Source: an uncultured Aquimarina sp. (GTDB taxonomy: Bacteria > Bacteroidota > Bacteroidia > Flavobacteriales > Flavobacteriaceae). From it: a stretch of DNA of 64,000 nucleotides. The stretch covers positions 904,310-968,309 of the forward strand of contig CANNBP010000001.1 of the NCBI GenBank assembly GCA_947502885.1. The letters run 5' to 3'. How positions within the stretch are numbered: the first letter of the stretch is position 1; each line of letters starts with the position of its first letter. A program made the position numbers and the translations under genes. The notes below the pieces were generated by a model. The model saw only the letters and a program-made list of their open reading frames with translations. It had not been told where the DNA came from and did no database searches. Positions 43,056 to 51,143 of this stretch are shown here, piece after piece.

Positions 43056-44420
43056 TTATATTGTCATAGAAAACAAAGTCGTTTCTGGCACTTTACGTTG
43101 TAAACGAAGATCAAAGGCCATGCAAATATTACGAATAAAAGGTTTTCCTTTTTGAGTAATTATTATTTTGGTGTCGTATAATTCTATTAACTTATCTTTT
43201 TCTAATTCTTTTAGGTTTTGTATTACTTCTGGGAGTTCTGCAAAATATGTTTCATCCATTTTCCAATTCGTTTCAAAAGTACACATTAGATTAAGTATGT
43301 GTTTTCGTATAATTCGATCTTCAGCGGTTAATATATGTCCTCTATACACAGGAATAATACCATTCGAAACCAAATGCTGATATTCCTCAATTCCTTTTAC
43401 GTTTTGGGCAAAACCGTACCAGCTATCCCCTATTGAAGAGACCCCCAACCCTATCATTAATTGTGTTTTTGAAGCGGTATATCCCATAAAGTTACGGTGT
43501 AATTTAAGGTTTTTCATTGATCGATGTAAAGCATCTGTTTCTAGCGCAAAATGATCCATACCGATTTCAATATAGCCAATATCCGATAATATTTTTTTGC
43601 CTATTTCATATTGCTTTCTCTTTTCAGTTCCAGTTGGCAGGTCTGATTCTTTAAACCCTCGCTGTCCATTTCCTTTCTGCCATGGCACATGAGCATAACT
43701 ATAAAAAGCTATTCGATCTGGTGCCAATTCTTTTGTTCTAAGAATAGTCTCTACTACACCTACTTGGGTCTGAAAAGGTAAACCAAAAATAATGTCATGG
43801 CCTATCGAAGTATATCCAATTTCTCTTGCCATTTCTGTAACATATTTTACATTTTCAAATGGCTGAATTCTATGAATCGCTTTTTGTACTGTTTCATTAT
43901 AATCCTGAACACCAAAACTTACACGTCTAAAACCAATATTATATAGTACTTGCAAATGTTCTTTTGTGGTGTTATTTGGATGTCCTTCGAAACTAAGTTC
44001 ACATTTTTCTGCTTTTTCTGTACCTCTAAATATCTCATCAATTAAATATTGTAGGTTTTTTGCAGAAAAGAAGGTTGGCGTACCACCTCCTAAGTGTAGT
44101 TCTTTGATACAAGGTTTAGCACCCAGCAAATCCCGATACAATCGCCACTCTTTTAATACTGTTTTTATATAAGGTGTTTCTACGCCATGACGTTTTGTAA
44201 TGCGTTTGTTACATCCACAAAAAGTGCACATACTCTCACAAAATGGTAAGTGTATATAAAGACTAATACCTTCTTTGTTATTACTTTCTACAAATGATAC
44301 TTGCACTTGTTTTTTCCAATCTTTAAGAGAAAATGTGCTATTATCCCAATAAGGTACAGTGGGATAGCTTGTATATCGAGGCCCTGGAATATTGTATTTG
44401 TCAATTAAATTTGTGCACAT
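43056..44420 (-). CDS. hemN: oxygen-independent coproporphyrinogen III oxidase
   Basis: A 454-residue radical-SAM enzyme that converts coproporphyrinogen III to protoporphyrinogen IX without O2, the anaerobic step in haem synthesis. The cluster motif is C61-x3-C65-x2-C68 with C70 next to it (CESMCTFCGC). YIHLPF precedes it and GGGTPTF follows. The C-terminal HemN domain is complete. It lies 36 bp after a usp gene that carries a CRP/FNR-type promoter, so low-oxygen induction together with cbb3 oxidase, a haem enzyme, is plausible. Confidence 0.93.
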   Translation of the reverse strand: MCTNLIDKYNIPGPRYTSYPTVPYWDNSTFSLKDWKKQVQVSFVESNNKEGISLYIHLPFCESMCTFCGCNKRITKRHGVETPYIKTVLKEWRLYRDLLGAKPCIKELHLGGGTPTFFSAKNLQYLIDEIFRGTEKAEKCELSFEGHPNNTTKEHLQVLYNIGFRRVSFGVQDYNETVQKAIHRIQPFENVKYVTEMAREIGYTSIGHDIIFGLPFQTQVGVVETILRTKELAPDRIAFYSYAHVPWQKGNGQRGFKESDLPTGTEKRKQYEIGKKILSDIGYIEIGMDHFALETDALHRSMKNLKLHRNFMGYTASKTQLMIGLGVSSIGDSWYGFAQNVKGIEEYQHLVSNGIIPVYRGHILTAEDRIIRKHILNLMCTFETNWKMDETYFAELPEVIQNLKELEKDKLIELYDTKIIITQKGKPFIRNICMAFDLRLQRKVPETTLFSMTI

Positions 44421-44456
44421 CTTTTTTATTCTAAATTCTATTAATTAATAATCACT

Positions 44457-45296
44457 CTACTCATGTAATACGAGAAATGGTATATCTGTATGGTAACTTA
44501 TCTTCTCTATTGTAGGGTGAAACAAAATGCGTTGAAAAAAATTTAGATTTTTTGCAACCATTGCTATCATATCGATATCCCTACTTTCTACAAAACACTG
44601 TATTGCTTCCTCGATATTGGGGTTGGATAATGAGTGGAAACTATGCTCGGTTTCGTCTCCCAAATAATCATTCAGGAATTCTTTATTCTTTTTTTGTAAA
44701 TGGGTTAATTTTTGCTCTTTTTTGGCTACATGTACTACTCTAAATCTAGCATCATTTATTGCAATAATATCACTCAATGTACTAAGTACTTTACTTCGAT
44801 AATAAATATTATAATCTGTTGGAAATGCTATTTCTTTAGGTCTTCTATATTTTGCTTTTTCTGGTATTACCAAAACAGGGCATTTTACTTTGGTAATAAC
44901 ATCTCCTGTATTGCTTCCAATTGTTCTTTCTTTTAAACCAGAAGCACCTTTGGTTCCCATGACTATAAAATCTATTTCTTTTTCTTCTACTTGCTTACGA
45001 ATTGCATCAACCAAAAAAACTTGTTCTGTAAGTGTATAAAAACGATGTTTGGTATTTAATGGTAGTTTTTCAATTCTTTTTAATAGTACTTGTAGTTGTT
45101 CCTTTTCGGTATGTTCAATTTTATTTACTAAAGTATCTTTTGAATTATAAAAAAGATCACTTCTTAATACTTCATCATAAGTAGATACATGCAATAAATG
45201 GAAACTGCATGTGATTTTTTTGAAAAATTGTAGTGCATAAGTAATTGCATTCCATGAATTTTCTGAAAAATCGGTAGGTATGAGTATATTTTTCAT
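44457..45296 (-). CDS. two-domain universal stress protein
   Basis: A 279-residue tandem UspA protein, start MKNILIPTDFSENSWNAITYA, with the nucleotide signature GTKGASGLKERTIGS in the first domain. It is the fifth usp of the window and the first gene of a probable usp-hemN operon, next to the two-component regulator genes. Confidence 0.85.
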   Translation of the reverse strand: MKNILIPTDFSENSWNAITYALQFFKKITCSFHLLHVSTYDEVLRSDLFYNSKDTLVNKIEHTEKEQLQVLLKRIEKLPLNTKHRFYTLTEQVFLVDAIRKQVEEKEIDFIVMGTKGASGLKERTIGSNTGDVITKVKCPVLVIPEKAKYRRPKEIAFPTDYNIYYRSKVLSTLSDIIAINDARFRVVHVAKKEQKLTHLQKKNKEFLNDYLGDETEHSFHSLSNPNIEEAIQCFVESRDIDMIAMVAKNLNFFQRILFHPTIEKISYHTDIPFLVLHE

Positions 45297-45319
45297 TTTC
45301 TTTTTTGCGACCTTTTACA

Positions 45320-45362
45320 CAAATGTATTCGGAAGAAAAAAAGAAAAGAATGATAAATATCA
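45320..45362 (-). promoter_or_regulatory. CRP/FNR-type box plus -7 element upstream of usp-hemN
   Basis: TGATAAATATCA (45351-45362) is 23 bp from TACATTTG on the minus strand (45320-45327), a full -7 match, with the ATG 23 bp beyond. This is one of the best matches to the composite pattern. Confidence 0.78.
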
Positions 45363-45383
45363 GTTTTAGAGTTTTTGTAAATA

Positions 45384-45405
45384 ATTGAATAAGTGCCTAT
45401 TCAAT
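45384..45405 (-). terminator. short hairpin spanning the stop codon of the REC-CRP gene
   Basis: ATTGAATA and TATTCAAT form an 8-bp stem with a 6-nt loop that includes the TAG stop at 45397. It may act as a weak terminator for the kinase-regulator operon. Confidence 0.4.
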
Positions 45406-46455
45406 CATCTGAAGTTTTTTAAGGTCAATAATTCTTATATTACGACCTTCTATTTCTATAAGTCCGTCTTTTTTAAACCCAGATAATGTACGGATTAGAC
45501 TTTCGGTGGCAATACCTGCTACACTGGCTAAATCATGTCGTGATATTTTAATACCATCGTCAGCCTTTTTATTAAGCACTTGAACAAACTGTAATATCGT
45601 TTGTGCTGTTTTTTTGCGTACCGAACTATATGCCATCTGTAACAACTGTTCTTTTATATCAGAAAGATTATCGGTGAGTATTTCCATGAGTTCAATAGAA
45701 ATATTTTTACTCTTTCCTAAAATTTCTTTTAGATCCCTTTTTGAAATCCCTGCCAATTCTACCTCTTCTACAGCTGTTGCTGATTCTTGATACGGGACAT
45801 TATCTGTAAAAGAAGTAAAACCCAAAAAATCATCAGGTTTATACAAAGCAGTTATTAATTCTTTTCCATTTTCGTCCATTTTATGAGACTTAATCACACC
45901 TTTTAAAATCAGAAATACTTTGTTAGAATGATCCTCTTCTTTATAAATAACATCTCCTTTTCTGTATTTAGAGATCTCTCCATGATCATCAAAAAAGTTT
46001 TTTAATTCATTTAAATTTCTTAGCCCTTCTTCTTCTTTATGAACTTCAGATTGTACCACCTTTTCTTTTACCAAATTGGCAATAATATGGGCTTTGGCTA
46101 ATCTACTAGCAATAGCACTTAGTAACTCTTCTTCGTCGAAAGGCTTTGTCAAATAATCATCTGCCCCCAGATCCATTCCTTTTCGAATCTCTTTATGTTC
46201 GGTTTTTGCTGATAGAAAAATAAAAGGTATTTGATTGGTATTGATATCATGTGATAAAGCCTCTAACACGCCATATCCATCAATTTCGGGCATCATAATA
46301 TCACAAACTATAATATCAGGATGCTCTAATTTGGCTTTGGTAATTCCGACTTTACCATTGGGAGCCATAATCACATTATAATCGGATAATTCGAGTAATT
46401 CTGCAGTATTTTCACGTAAAACGGTATCGTCTTCTATTAATAGGACAGTCTTCAT
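45397..46455 (-). CDS. response regulator with REC domain fused to a CRP/FNR-type DNA-binding module
   Basis: A 352-residue cytoplasmic regulator. The receiver domain (1-120) has the acidic pair E8/D9-D10, phospho-acceptor D52 (CDIMMPEIDG), T/S switch in FLSAK and K104. A linker leads to a cyclic-nucleotide-binding-like barrel (about 150-255) and a Crp-type winged helix (275-350). Its recognition helix, TESLIRTLSGFKKDGL, has E318 and R322 in the positions used by CRP and FNR to read TGA half-sites. There is no FNR cysteine set, so the signal should come by phosphorylation. It lies 2 bp after the sensor kinase. It is the best candidate for binding the TGAY-N4-RTCA boxes. Confidence 0.85.
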   Translation of the reverse strand: MKTVLLIEDDTVLRENTAELLELSDYNVIMAPNGKVGITKAKLEHPDIIVCDIMMPEIDGYGVLEALSHDINTNQIPFIFLSAKTEHKEIRKGMDLGADDYLTKPFDEEELLSAIASRLAKAHIIANLVKEKVVQSEVHKEEEGLRNLNELKNFFDDHGEISKYRKGDVIYKEEDHSNKVFLILKGVIKSHKMDENGKELITALYKPDDFLGFTSFTDNVPYQESATAVEEVELAGISKRDLKEILGKSKNISIELMEILTDNLSDIKEQLLQMAYSSVRKKTAQTILQFVQVLNKKADDGIKISRHDLASVAGIATESLIRTLSGFKKDGLIEIEGRNIRIIDLKKLQMIE

Positions 46456-46457
46456 GA

Positions 46458-47690
46458 TTAGTGATTATTGTAGGTTCTTGGTATTTGAATTATAAAGGTA
46501 CTTCCTTTATTTTCTTCGCTGGTAAAAGTAATAGAACCTCCGAGATTTTCTAGGTGATTTTTTACAATATTTAATCCAATCCCCGTTCCTTGATCTAACA
46601 GTGCGTTTTCTGCTCTAAAATATCTCTTAAAAATAAACTTCTTCTCTTTTTCAGGAATCCCCATACCCTGATCCACTATTTTAAACGTAAGTTCTTCATC
46701 TGAAAAATATACCTGTAAGTCTATTACGGTATGTTCTCCAGAATATTTAATTGCATTGCGAATAAGGTTCGTCAAAGACAATTCTAGTATTTTTTCATCA
46801 AATTCTATATTATATCCATCAATATCATCTGGGTATTTTATTTTTTGACCATCTTTAAGTAACATATTTGCATCATATATTACCTCATTGATTACTTTGC
46901 TTAACGGAAAAACGCTTAATTTATAATTTACTTTTCCACTATCCAAGCGTTCTACAGATAGAAAATCATTTAAAATATTATCCAGATACTTTACTTTGTT
47001 CTTTATTGTACCCAAATGTTTCTCTCTTTTTTCTTGTTGCTCTTCTTTGGTATACTTACCTACTAATGTTGTAGAAGTCAAAATACCACTTAAAGGAGTT
47101 TTAAATTCGTGAGAAACCAAAGAAAGAAACTTAGTTTTCAGTTCATTAAGATCTTGTTCTTTTTTTAATGATTCTTTTGCTTTTGCCTCTGCTTCTTTTC
47201 TCAGTTTCACTTCTTCTTGTAACTCATGAATAGTATGATGTAGTTTTTCTGTTCGCTCTTCAACTTTGCGTTCTAGTTCTATATTTAATTCTTGGATTTG
47301 CTTTTCTTGTTCTTTACGTTCTGTAATATCAATTACCAAAGCCATTACATAATCATTATCGTATATGGTAAATGGGTTAAGTCCTACTTCTACAGGAAAT
47401 TCTTCTCCATTTTTTCGCATTCCATAAAGATCTCTCCCCTTCCCCATGCTTCTTTTTTCACTTTTGGAAACAAAACCTTTAAAATGGCTTTGATGATTAT
47501 GATGAAACTTTTGAGGTATCAAGGTATCCAATCTTTTTCCGATAAGTTCATCGGTATCATATCCAAAACTTTCATTTGCTGCTCCATTGGTCGCCACAAT
47601 AAGCTGCTCTCTATTCACTACTATTATTCCTTCTGAAATAGCTTCAGAAAGTAGTTTAAAAATATTACTGTTTTTTTCAAAAACCTTCAT
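46458..47690 (-). CDS. PAS-domain sensor histidine kinase (FixL-like layout)
   Basis: A 410-residue soluble kinase with no membrane helix, so it senses inside the cell. The PAS domain (about 8-122) contains HHNHQSHFKGF and GKGRDLYGMRKNGEEFPVEV. The His at 66 and Arg at 86 align by eye with the haem-ligand His and O2-sensing Arg of FixL, though that His also occurs in PAS domains without haem. A coiled coil (125-185) precedes the HisKA site H194 (SHEFKTPL). The ATPase boxes are N312 (RNAIKYS), DQGMGIP (340) and GTGIGL (368). I start at the ATG at 47690; a TTG 33 bp upstream is less likely. It is cotranscribed with the REC-CRP gene. Confidence 0.83.
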   Translation of the reverse strand: MKVFEKNSNIFKLLSEAISEGIIVVNREQLIVATNGAANESFGYDTDELIGKRLDTLIPQKFHHNHQSHFKGFVSKSEKRSMGKGRDLYGMRKNGEEFPVEVGLNPFTIYDNDYVMALVIDITERKEQEKQIQELNIELERKVEERTEKLHHTIHELQEEVKLRKEAEAKAKESLKKEQDLNELKTKFLSLVSHEFKTPLSGILTSTTLVGKYTKEEQQEKREKHLGTIKNKVKYLDNILNDFLSVERLDSGKVNYKLSVFPLSKVINEVIYDANMLLKDGQKIKYPDDIDGYNIEFDEKILELSLTNLIRNAIKYSGEHTVIDLQVYFSDEELTFKIVDQGMGIPEKEKKFIFKRYFRAENALLDQGTGIGLNIVKNHLENLGGSITFTSEENKGSTFIIQIPRTYNNH

Positions 47691-47726
47691 ACACCAAATG
47701 TAATGATTTTGGATATCCTTCAAAAC

Positions 47727-47769
47727 TGATTTATATCATAAAAAAGCCCAAAAGCATCCTTTACTTTTA
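47727..47769 (+). promoter_or_regulatory. CRP/FNR-type box between the sensor kinase and the 134-aa gene
   Basis: TGATTTATATCA (47727-47738) is followed after 23 bp by TACTTTTA (47762-47769) toward the rightward gene. On the other strand, TACATTTG sits 24 bp away and only 4 bp before the kinase ATG. One palindrome may therefore serve both divergent promoters and give feedback on the regulator. Confidence 0.7.
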
Positions 47770-47797
47770 CTACAATACAATGTTTAATACTATAACC

Positions 47798-48202
47798 ATG
47801 GAAACATCACAAAATACAAGCATCGAATTTTATCAAAACCTAGGCAAACTATTTTATGCCATCGCAGCAGCAGATAAAGTCGTTCGCAAATCTGAATACG
47901 ATTCGTTAAGGAAACATGTGCAAGCAAAATGGTTACAAGTAGATGATATCGAAGATGAATTTGGTGTTGATACCGCTTTTCAAATAGAAGTCGTTTTTGA
48001 TTGGATGAATTATGAAACTGTAAATGCTGAATCTTGTTTTACCGAATTTGAGCTTTTTTATAAAGAACATCCATCCTTATATTCTAAAAAAATAAAACAA
48101 CTTATTTGGGACACAGCAATATCGATTGCAGAAGCATTTTCTGGAAAAAATAAATCTGAGTTGATACTTCTAGGAAGGTTATCACTAATTTTTGAAAACT
48201 GA
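47798..48202 (+). CDS. small helical protein, TerB-like
   Basis: A 134-residue protein, largely helical. FYQNLGKLFYAIAAADKVVRKSEYDSL resembles the acidic, metal-binding start of TerB-like domains, which are found in stress and phage-response proteins. I choose the ATG at 47798 because the one at 47780 would lie almost at the transcription start implied by the -7 element at 47762-47769. The function is unknown, but its promoter places it in the CRP/FNR-type regulon. Confidence 0.65.
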   Translation: METSQNTSIEFYQNLGKLFYAIAAADKVVRKSEYDSLRKHVQAKWLQVDDIEDEFGVDTAFQIEVVFDWMNYETVNAESCFTEFELFYKEHPSLYSKKIKQLIWDTAISIAEAFSGKNKSELILLGRLSLIFEN

Positions 48203-48242
48203 TTTTTATCATTTTTTGAAATACATACTGTGTCTAATTTTA
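48200..48242 (+). promoter_or_regulatory. CRP/FNR-type box plus -7 element upstream of the 94-aa membrane protein
   Basis: TGATTTTTATCA (48200-48211) starts inside the stop codon of the preceding gene and is 23 bp from TAATTTTA (48235-48242), 23 bp before the ATG at 48266. Confidence 0.74.
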
Positions 48243-48265
48243 CATCTAACTAAAAAACATACATC

Positions 48266-48550
48266 ATGACAATATATGCCAAAATTAATACTGATTTTTC
48301 TGAAAACTACATAGGATATTCTGCTTTAGCCATTATTGCATCAACCTGTTTAGGGTCTATTGCAATTATGACAACACTTTTACATGGTAATTCTGCTTTA
48401 CAGATGTTTCTAGTTTTTCTGAGTGTTATTGTTTGTAGTGCTCATAACGCCGCTATATTAACTGTACAAAAACCTAAATTAGTTTTGGATTTATTAATTG
48501 CCAGTATCGTTATAAATACTCTGCTCATTATTGGAAATGGATTACTCTAA
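48266..48550 (+). CDS. small membrane protein of unknown function
   Basis: A 94-residue protein with three predicted helices: about 17-38 (GYSALAIIASTCLGSIAIMT), 43-66 (SALQMFLVFLSVIVCSAHNA) and 74-93. The N-terminal FSENYIGYSA is cytoplasmic or periplasmic. I recognise no family. Its own strong box and -7 element mark it as a dedicated member of the low-oxygen/stress regulon. Confidence 0.65.
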   Translation: MTIYAKINTDFSENYIGYSALAIIASTCLGSIAIMTTLLHGNSALQMFLVFLSVIVCSAHNAAILTVQKPKLVLDLLIASIVINTLLIIGNGLL

Positions 48551-48594
48551 TATATATATAACAGCGAGCCTCAAAAGTGGTTTTTAACAATCAA

Positions 48595-48650
48595 ACTGAG
48601 TCTGTTGAAGTTTTGAACGCGTTGATTAAATAATACTTTGATAGACTCAG
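48595..48650. repeat. inverted repeat in the intergenic region after the 94-aa gene
   Basis: CTGAGTCT (48596-48603) and AGACTCAG (48643-48650) are perfect inverted arms separated by 39 bp that contain AACGCGTT. No gene is visible. It may be a hairpin or the remnant of a small mobile repeat. Confidence 0.35.
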
Positions 48651-48749
48651 GTTGATAAACTTTAATTCTTCTTATTGTAGCAAAACTGTTTATTTCAATT
48701 AGTATACCTATTCCTGCCCTCTCAAATTTTGATTTTAAAAGAGCTTCTT

Positions 48750-49631
48750 ATGAAAACACTTGTTAAATGTCTTATTATCATTACTTTTTTCTCGTGTAAA
48801 AATGAGTCCTCTACACAAACAACAATAACTAAAAATGAAAAAAATTTAGAAAAACCGATTGTTCTAGATTCCATTATGTCTTTTTCTGAAACAAATAATG
48901 AACTCGAACAAGAAAAAACGAAAGCTTTAAAATTAGAACTACTAAATAAAATTGAAGATGACAAAATACAACTGCAAAAATTAGTCATCACCAAAGAACT
49001 TCATAAAGAAAAGAGCAACTATATATTAAATTATAGATATCCTTTTCTCAATGAAAAACTAGACTCTTCTTATACTACGTTCAATAATTATATTCGAGAA
49101 AATTATCTAAATATTGAAAAAACAGAAACTGAGATTCTTGAGAATATCAAATTACCTTGTGATACGATAAAAACGACTAGACTTAAGGATAAACGAATAA
49201 TTGATTTTAAAATTTATACTGTTAAAAACGATTTTATAAGTCTATTTCTTTATAAAGAAAACTATTATTCTGGTATGCTACGTTCTACATACTTATTTGA
49301 TTGTTTGAATTTTGATCTTAAAAATCATGAATTCTTATACTTTAATGATTTCTTTGAAACAAATACAGAAAATGAAGTATTAACAATCATTAATACGATC
49401 ATCACAAACGGAATTAATACAGGAGAACTCTATTATGATTGTTGGGAATTATCTGAAGGAGATTTTAAAGCCTATAAAAACAATTTTATCTTCAATGATA
49501 ACATGGTAGAATATTATTTTGATGATTGCATTATTTGCCCTTCATATACGGGAAGTTACTCTATCGAAATTCCGATTAACAACATTAAACATCTTCTAAA
49601 AAAAGAACTAAATGCACCCCTTATAGAGTAA
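48750..49631 (+). CDS. lipoprotein with RsiV/DUF3298-like domain
   Basis: A 293-residue protein. The ATG at 48750 is chosen because a lipoprotein signal follows directly (MKTLVKCLIIITFFSC, Cys16). A Glu/Lys-rich helix precedes a domain that ends DDCIICPSYTGSYSIEIPIN, typical of DUF3298/RsiV-like extracellular domains. These can bind ligands such as lysozyme or peptidoglycan in some species. No sigma factor is adjacent, so it is not an evident anti-sigma factor. Confidence 0.65.
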   Translation: MKTLVKCLIIITFFSCKNESSTQTTITKNEKNLEKPIVLDSIMSFSETNNELEQEKTKALKLELLNKIEDDKIQLQKLVITKELHKEKSNYILNYRYPFLNEKLDSSYTTFNNYIRENYLNIEKTETEILENIKLPCDTIKTTRLKDKRIIDFKIYTVKNDFISLFLYKENYYSGMLRSTYLFDCLNFDLKNHEFLYFNDFFETNTENEVLTIINTIITNGINTGELYYDCWELSEGDFKAYKNNFIFNDNMVEYYFDDCIICPSYTGSYSIEIPINNIKHLLKKELNAPLIE

Positions 49632-49640
49632 ATCAAACAA

Positions 49641-50120
49641 TTATTCCTTACATCCCTTTTTATGTCTTGTATCGGTAATGTTAGTAATTTTCCATTGTTT
49701 ACCATTATGATAGAGTTGAAACGTATTTATACCACAATGGCTAAAATTAGTACCTAGATAAAACTTATACGGTACCCAAGCATTAGCAATGTGACCATCT
49801 GCATTAATATTAAAATCTATCAAACGCTCATCCCACTTTTGATCATCTGGTCTATTATGTATTATATCCAGAAACTTTTTTACATCTGTCGTACGTGTTT
49901 TTGCGCTACCCTCTTTTTCTACAATGGTTAACAATGTCATATGTTGATCCATAGTTTGTTTCATTTTAATAGTATCTCCTTTATGAAAACCTTCAAAAAA
50001 GTCCAAAATAGTTTGCTTTACCTCGTTTTCATAATTAGTCCTTTCAATATTTGTAATCTCCTTTTGAGAAAAAACACTGAATGAAATAAATACCATCCAA
50101 TACGTCAACATTTTATACAT
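49641..50120 (-). CDS. secreted NTF2-like (SnoaL/DUF4440) protein
   Basis: A 159-residue protein with a signal peptide (about 1-19, ending VFSQ). The fold pattern starts with a long helix, VKQTILDFFEGFHKGDTIKM, and ends with strands GINTFQLYHNGKQWKITNITDTRH, as in NTF2-like proteins. Such domains are often enzymes or binding proteins; no catalytic residue can be assigned. It is a single gene converging with the lipoprotein gene. Confidence 0.72.
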   Translation of the reverse strand: MYKMLTYWMVFISFSVFSQKEITNIERTNYENEVKQTILDFFEGFHKGDTIKMKQTMDQHMTLLTIVEKEGSAKTRTTDVKKFLDIIHNRPDDQKWDERLIDFNINADGHIANAWVPYKFYLGTNFSHCGINTFQLYHNGKQWKITNITDTRHKKGCKE

Positions 50121-50276
50121 AACATTCTGTTTTTTTTATGACATAAATATATATCATTTAATTACTCTCCTAAATGACAATAAGTATATTTTAACATAGC
50201 CAACAAAATCAAAAACTACTTATTCTTGCTCTACTATTGGTAATTGTTTACTTTTATCAACCAAAAAAAATTACAA

Positions 50277-51095
50277 ATGTCTACAGCAAAAAAAGATTAT
50301 AAGCGAGTTACTGTAAAATCTTTAGTCGAGATGAAATCCAATAAGGAAAAGATATCCATGTTAACAGCTTATGATTATACTATGGCAAAAATTGTAGATG
50401 GCGCAGGGATAGATGTAATTCTTGTTGGTGATTCTGCCTCTAATGTAATGGCTGGTCACGAAACTACGTTACCTATAACATTGGATCAAATGATTTATCA
50501 TGCATCTTCTGTGATTAGAGCTATTGATCGCGCACTAGTCGTTGTAGATTTACCATTTGGGAGCTACCAAAGTGATCCTAAAGAAGCTTTACGATCTGCA
50601 ATTCGTATTATGAAAGAATCAGGTGGTCATTCGGTAAAGTTAGAAGGAGGAAAAGAAATTAAAGAATCTATTAAAAGAATTCTTAATGCCGGAATACCAG
50701 TAATGGGGCATTTAGGACTTACACCTCAATCCATATATAAGTTTGGAACATATACTGTTAGAGCCAAAGAAGAAGAAGAAGCACAGAAATTAAAAGAAGA
50801 TGCTTTTGTCCTTCAAAAAATTGGTTGTTTTGCCATTATTTTAGAAAAAGTTCCTGCAAAATTAGCAAAGGAAATAGCAGAGAGTCTAACCATACCTGTG
50901 ATTGGAATCGGAGCAGGAAATGGGGTTGATGGTCAAGTTTTGGTAACTCATGATATGTTAGGTATGACACATGAATTTAATCCTCGTTTTTTAAGGCGCT
51001 ATTTGGATTTGTATTCTGATATGACCAACGCTTTTAAAAAATATGTTGCTGATGTAAAAAGTGTTGATTTTCCTAGTGAGAGTGAACAATATTAG
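50277..51095 (+). CDS. panB: 3-methyl-2-oxobutanoate hydroxymethyltransferase
   Basis: A 272-residue enzyme of pantothenate (coenzyme A) synthesis. It adds a hydroxymethyl group from methylene-tetrahydrofolate to ketoisovalerate to make ketopantoate. Family residues are intact: [52 protein letters not shown] and [14 protein letters not shown]. The ATG at 50277 gives the usual length; the ATG 33 bp upstream adds a non-homologous stretch. Confidence 0.93.
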   Translation: MSTAKKDYKRVTVKSLVEMKSNKEKISMLTAYDYTMAKIVDGAGIDVILVGDSASNVMAGHETTLPITLDQMIYHASSVIRAIDRALVVVDLPFGSYQSDPKEALRSAIRIMKESGGHSVKLEGGKEIKESIKRILNAGIPVMGHLGLTPQSIYKFGTYTVRAKEEEEAQKLKEDAFVLQKIGCFAIILEKVPAKLAKEIAESLTIPVIGIGAGNGVDGQVLVTHDMLGMTHEFNPRFLRRYLDLYSDMTNAFKKYVADVKSVDFPSESEQY

Positions 51096-51143
51096 AATTC
51101 ATTTTTTGTATTATACTGTTATTTAATTTATTCTATTAAAAAA

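Noticed and set aside
45397..46455. Direct oxygen sensing by an Fe-S cluster in the REC-CRP protein
   Set aside because: FNR-type sensing needs about four conserved cysteines; only C51 is present, next to the phospho-acceptor Asp52.
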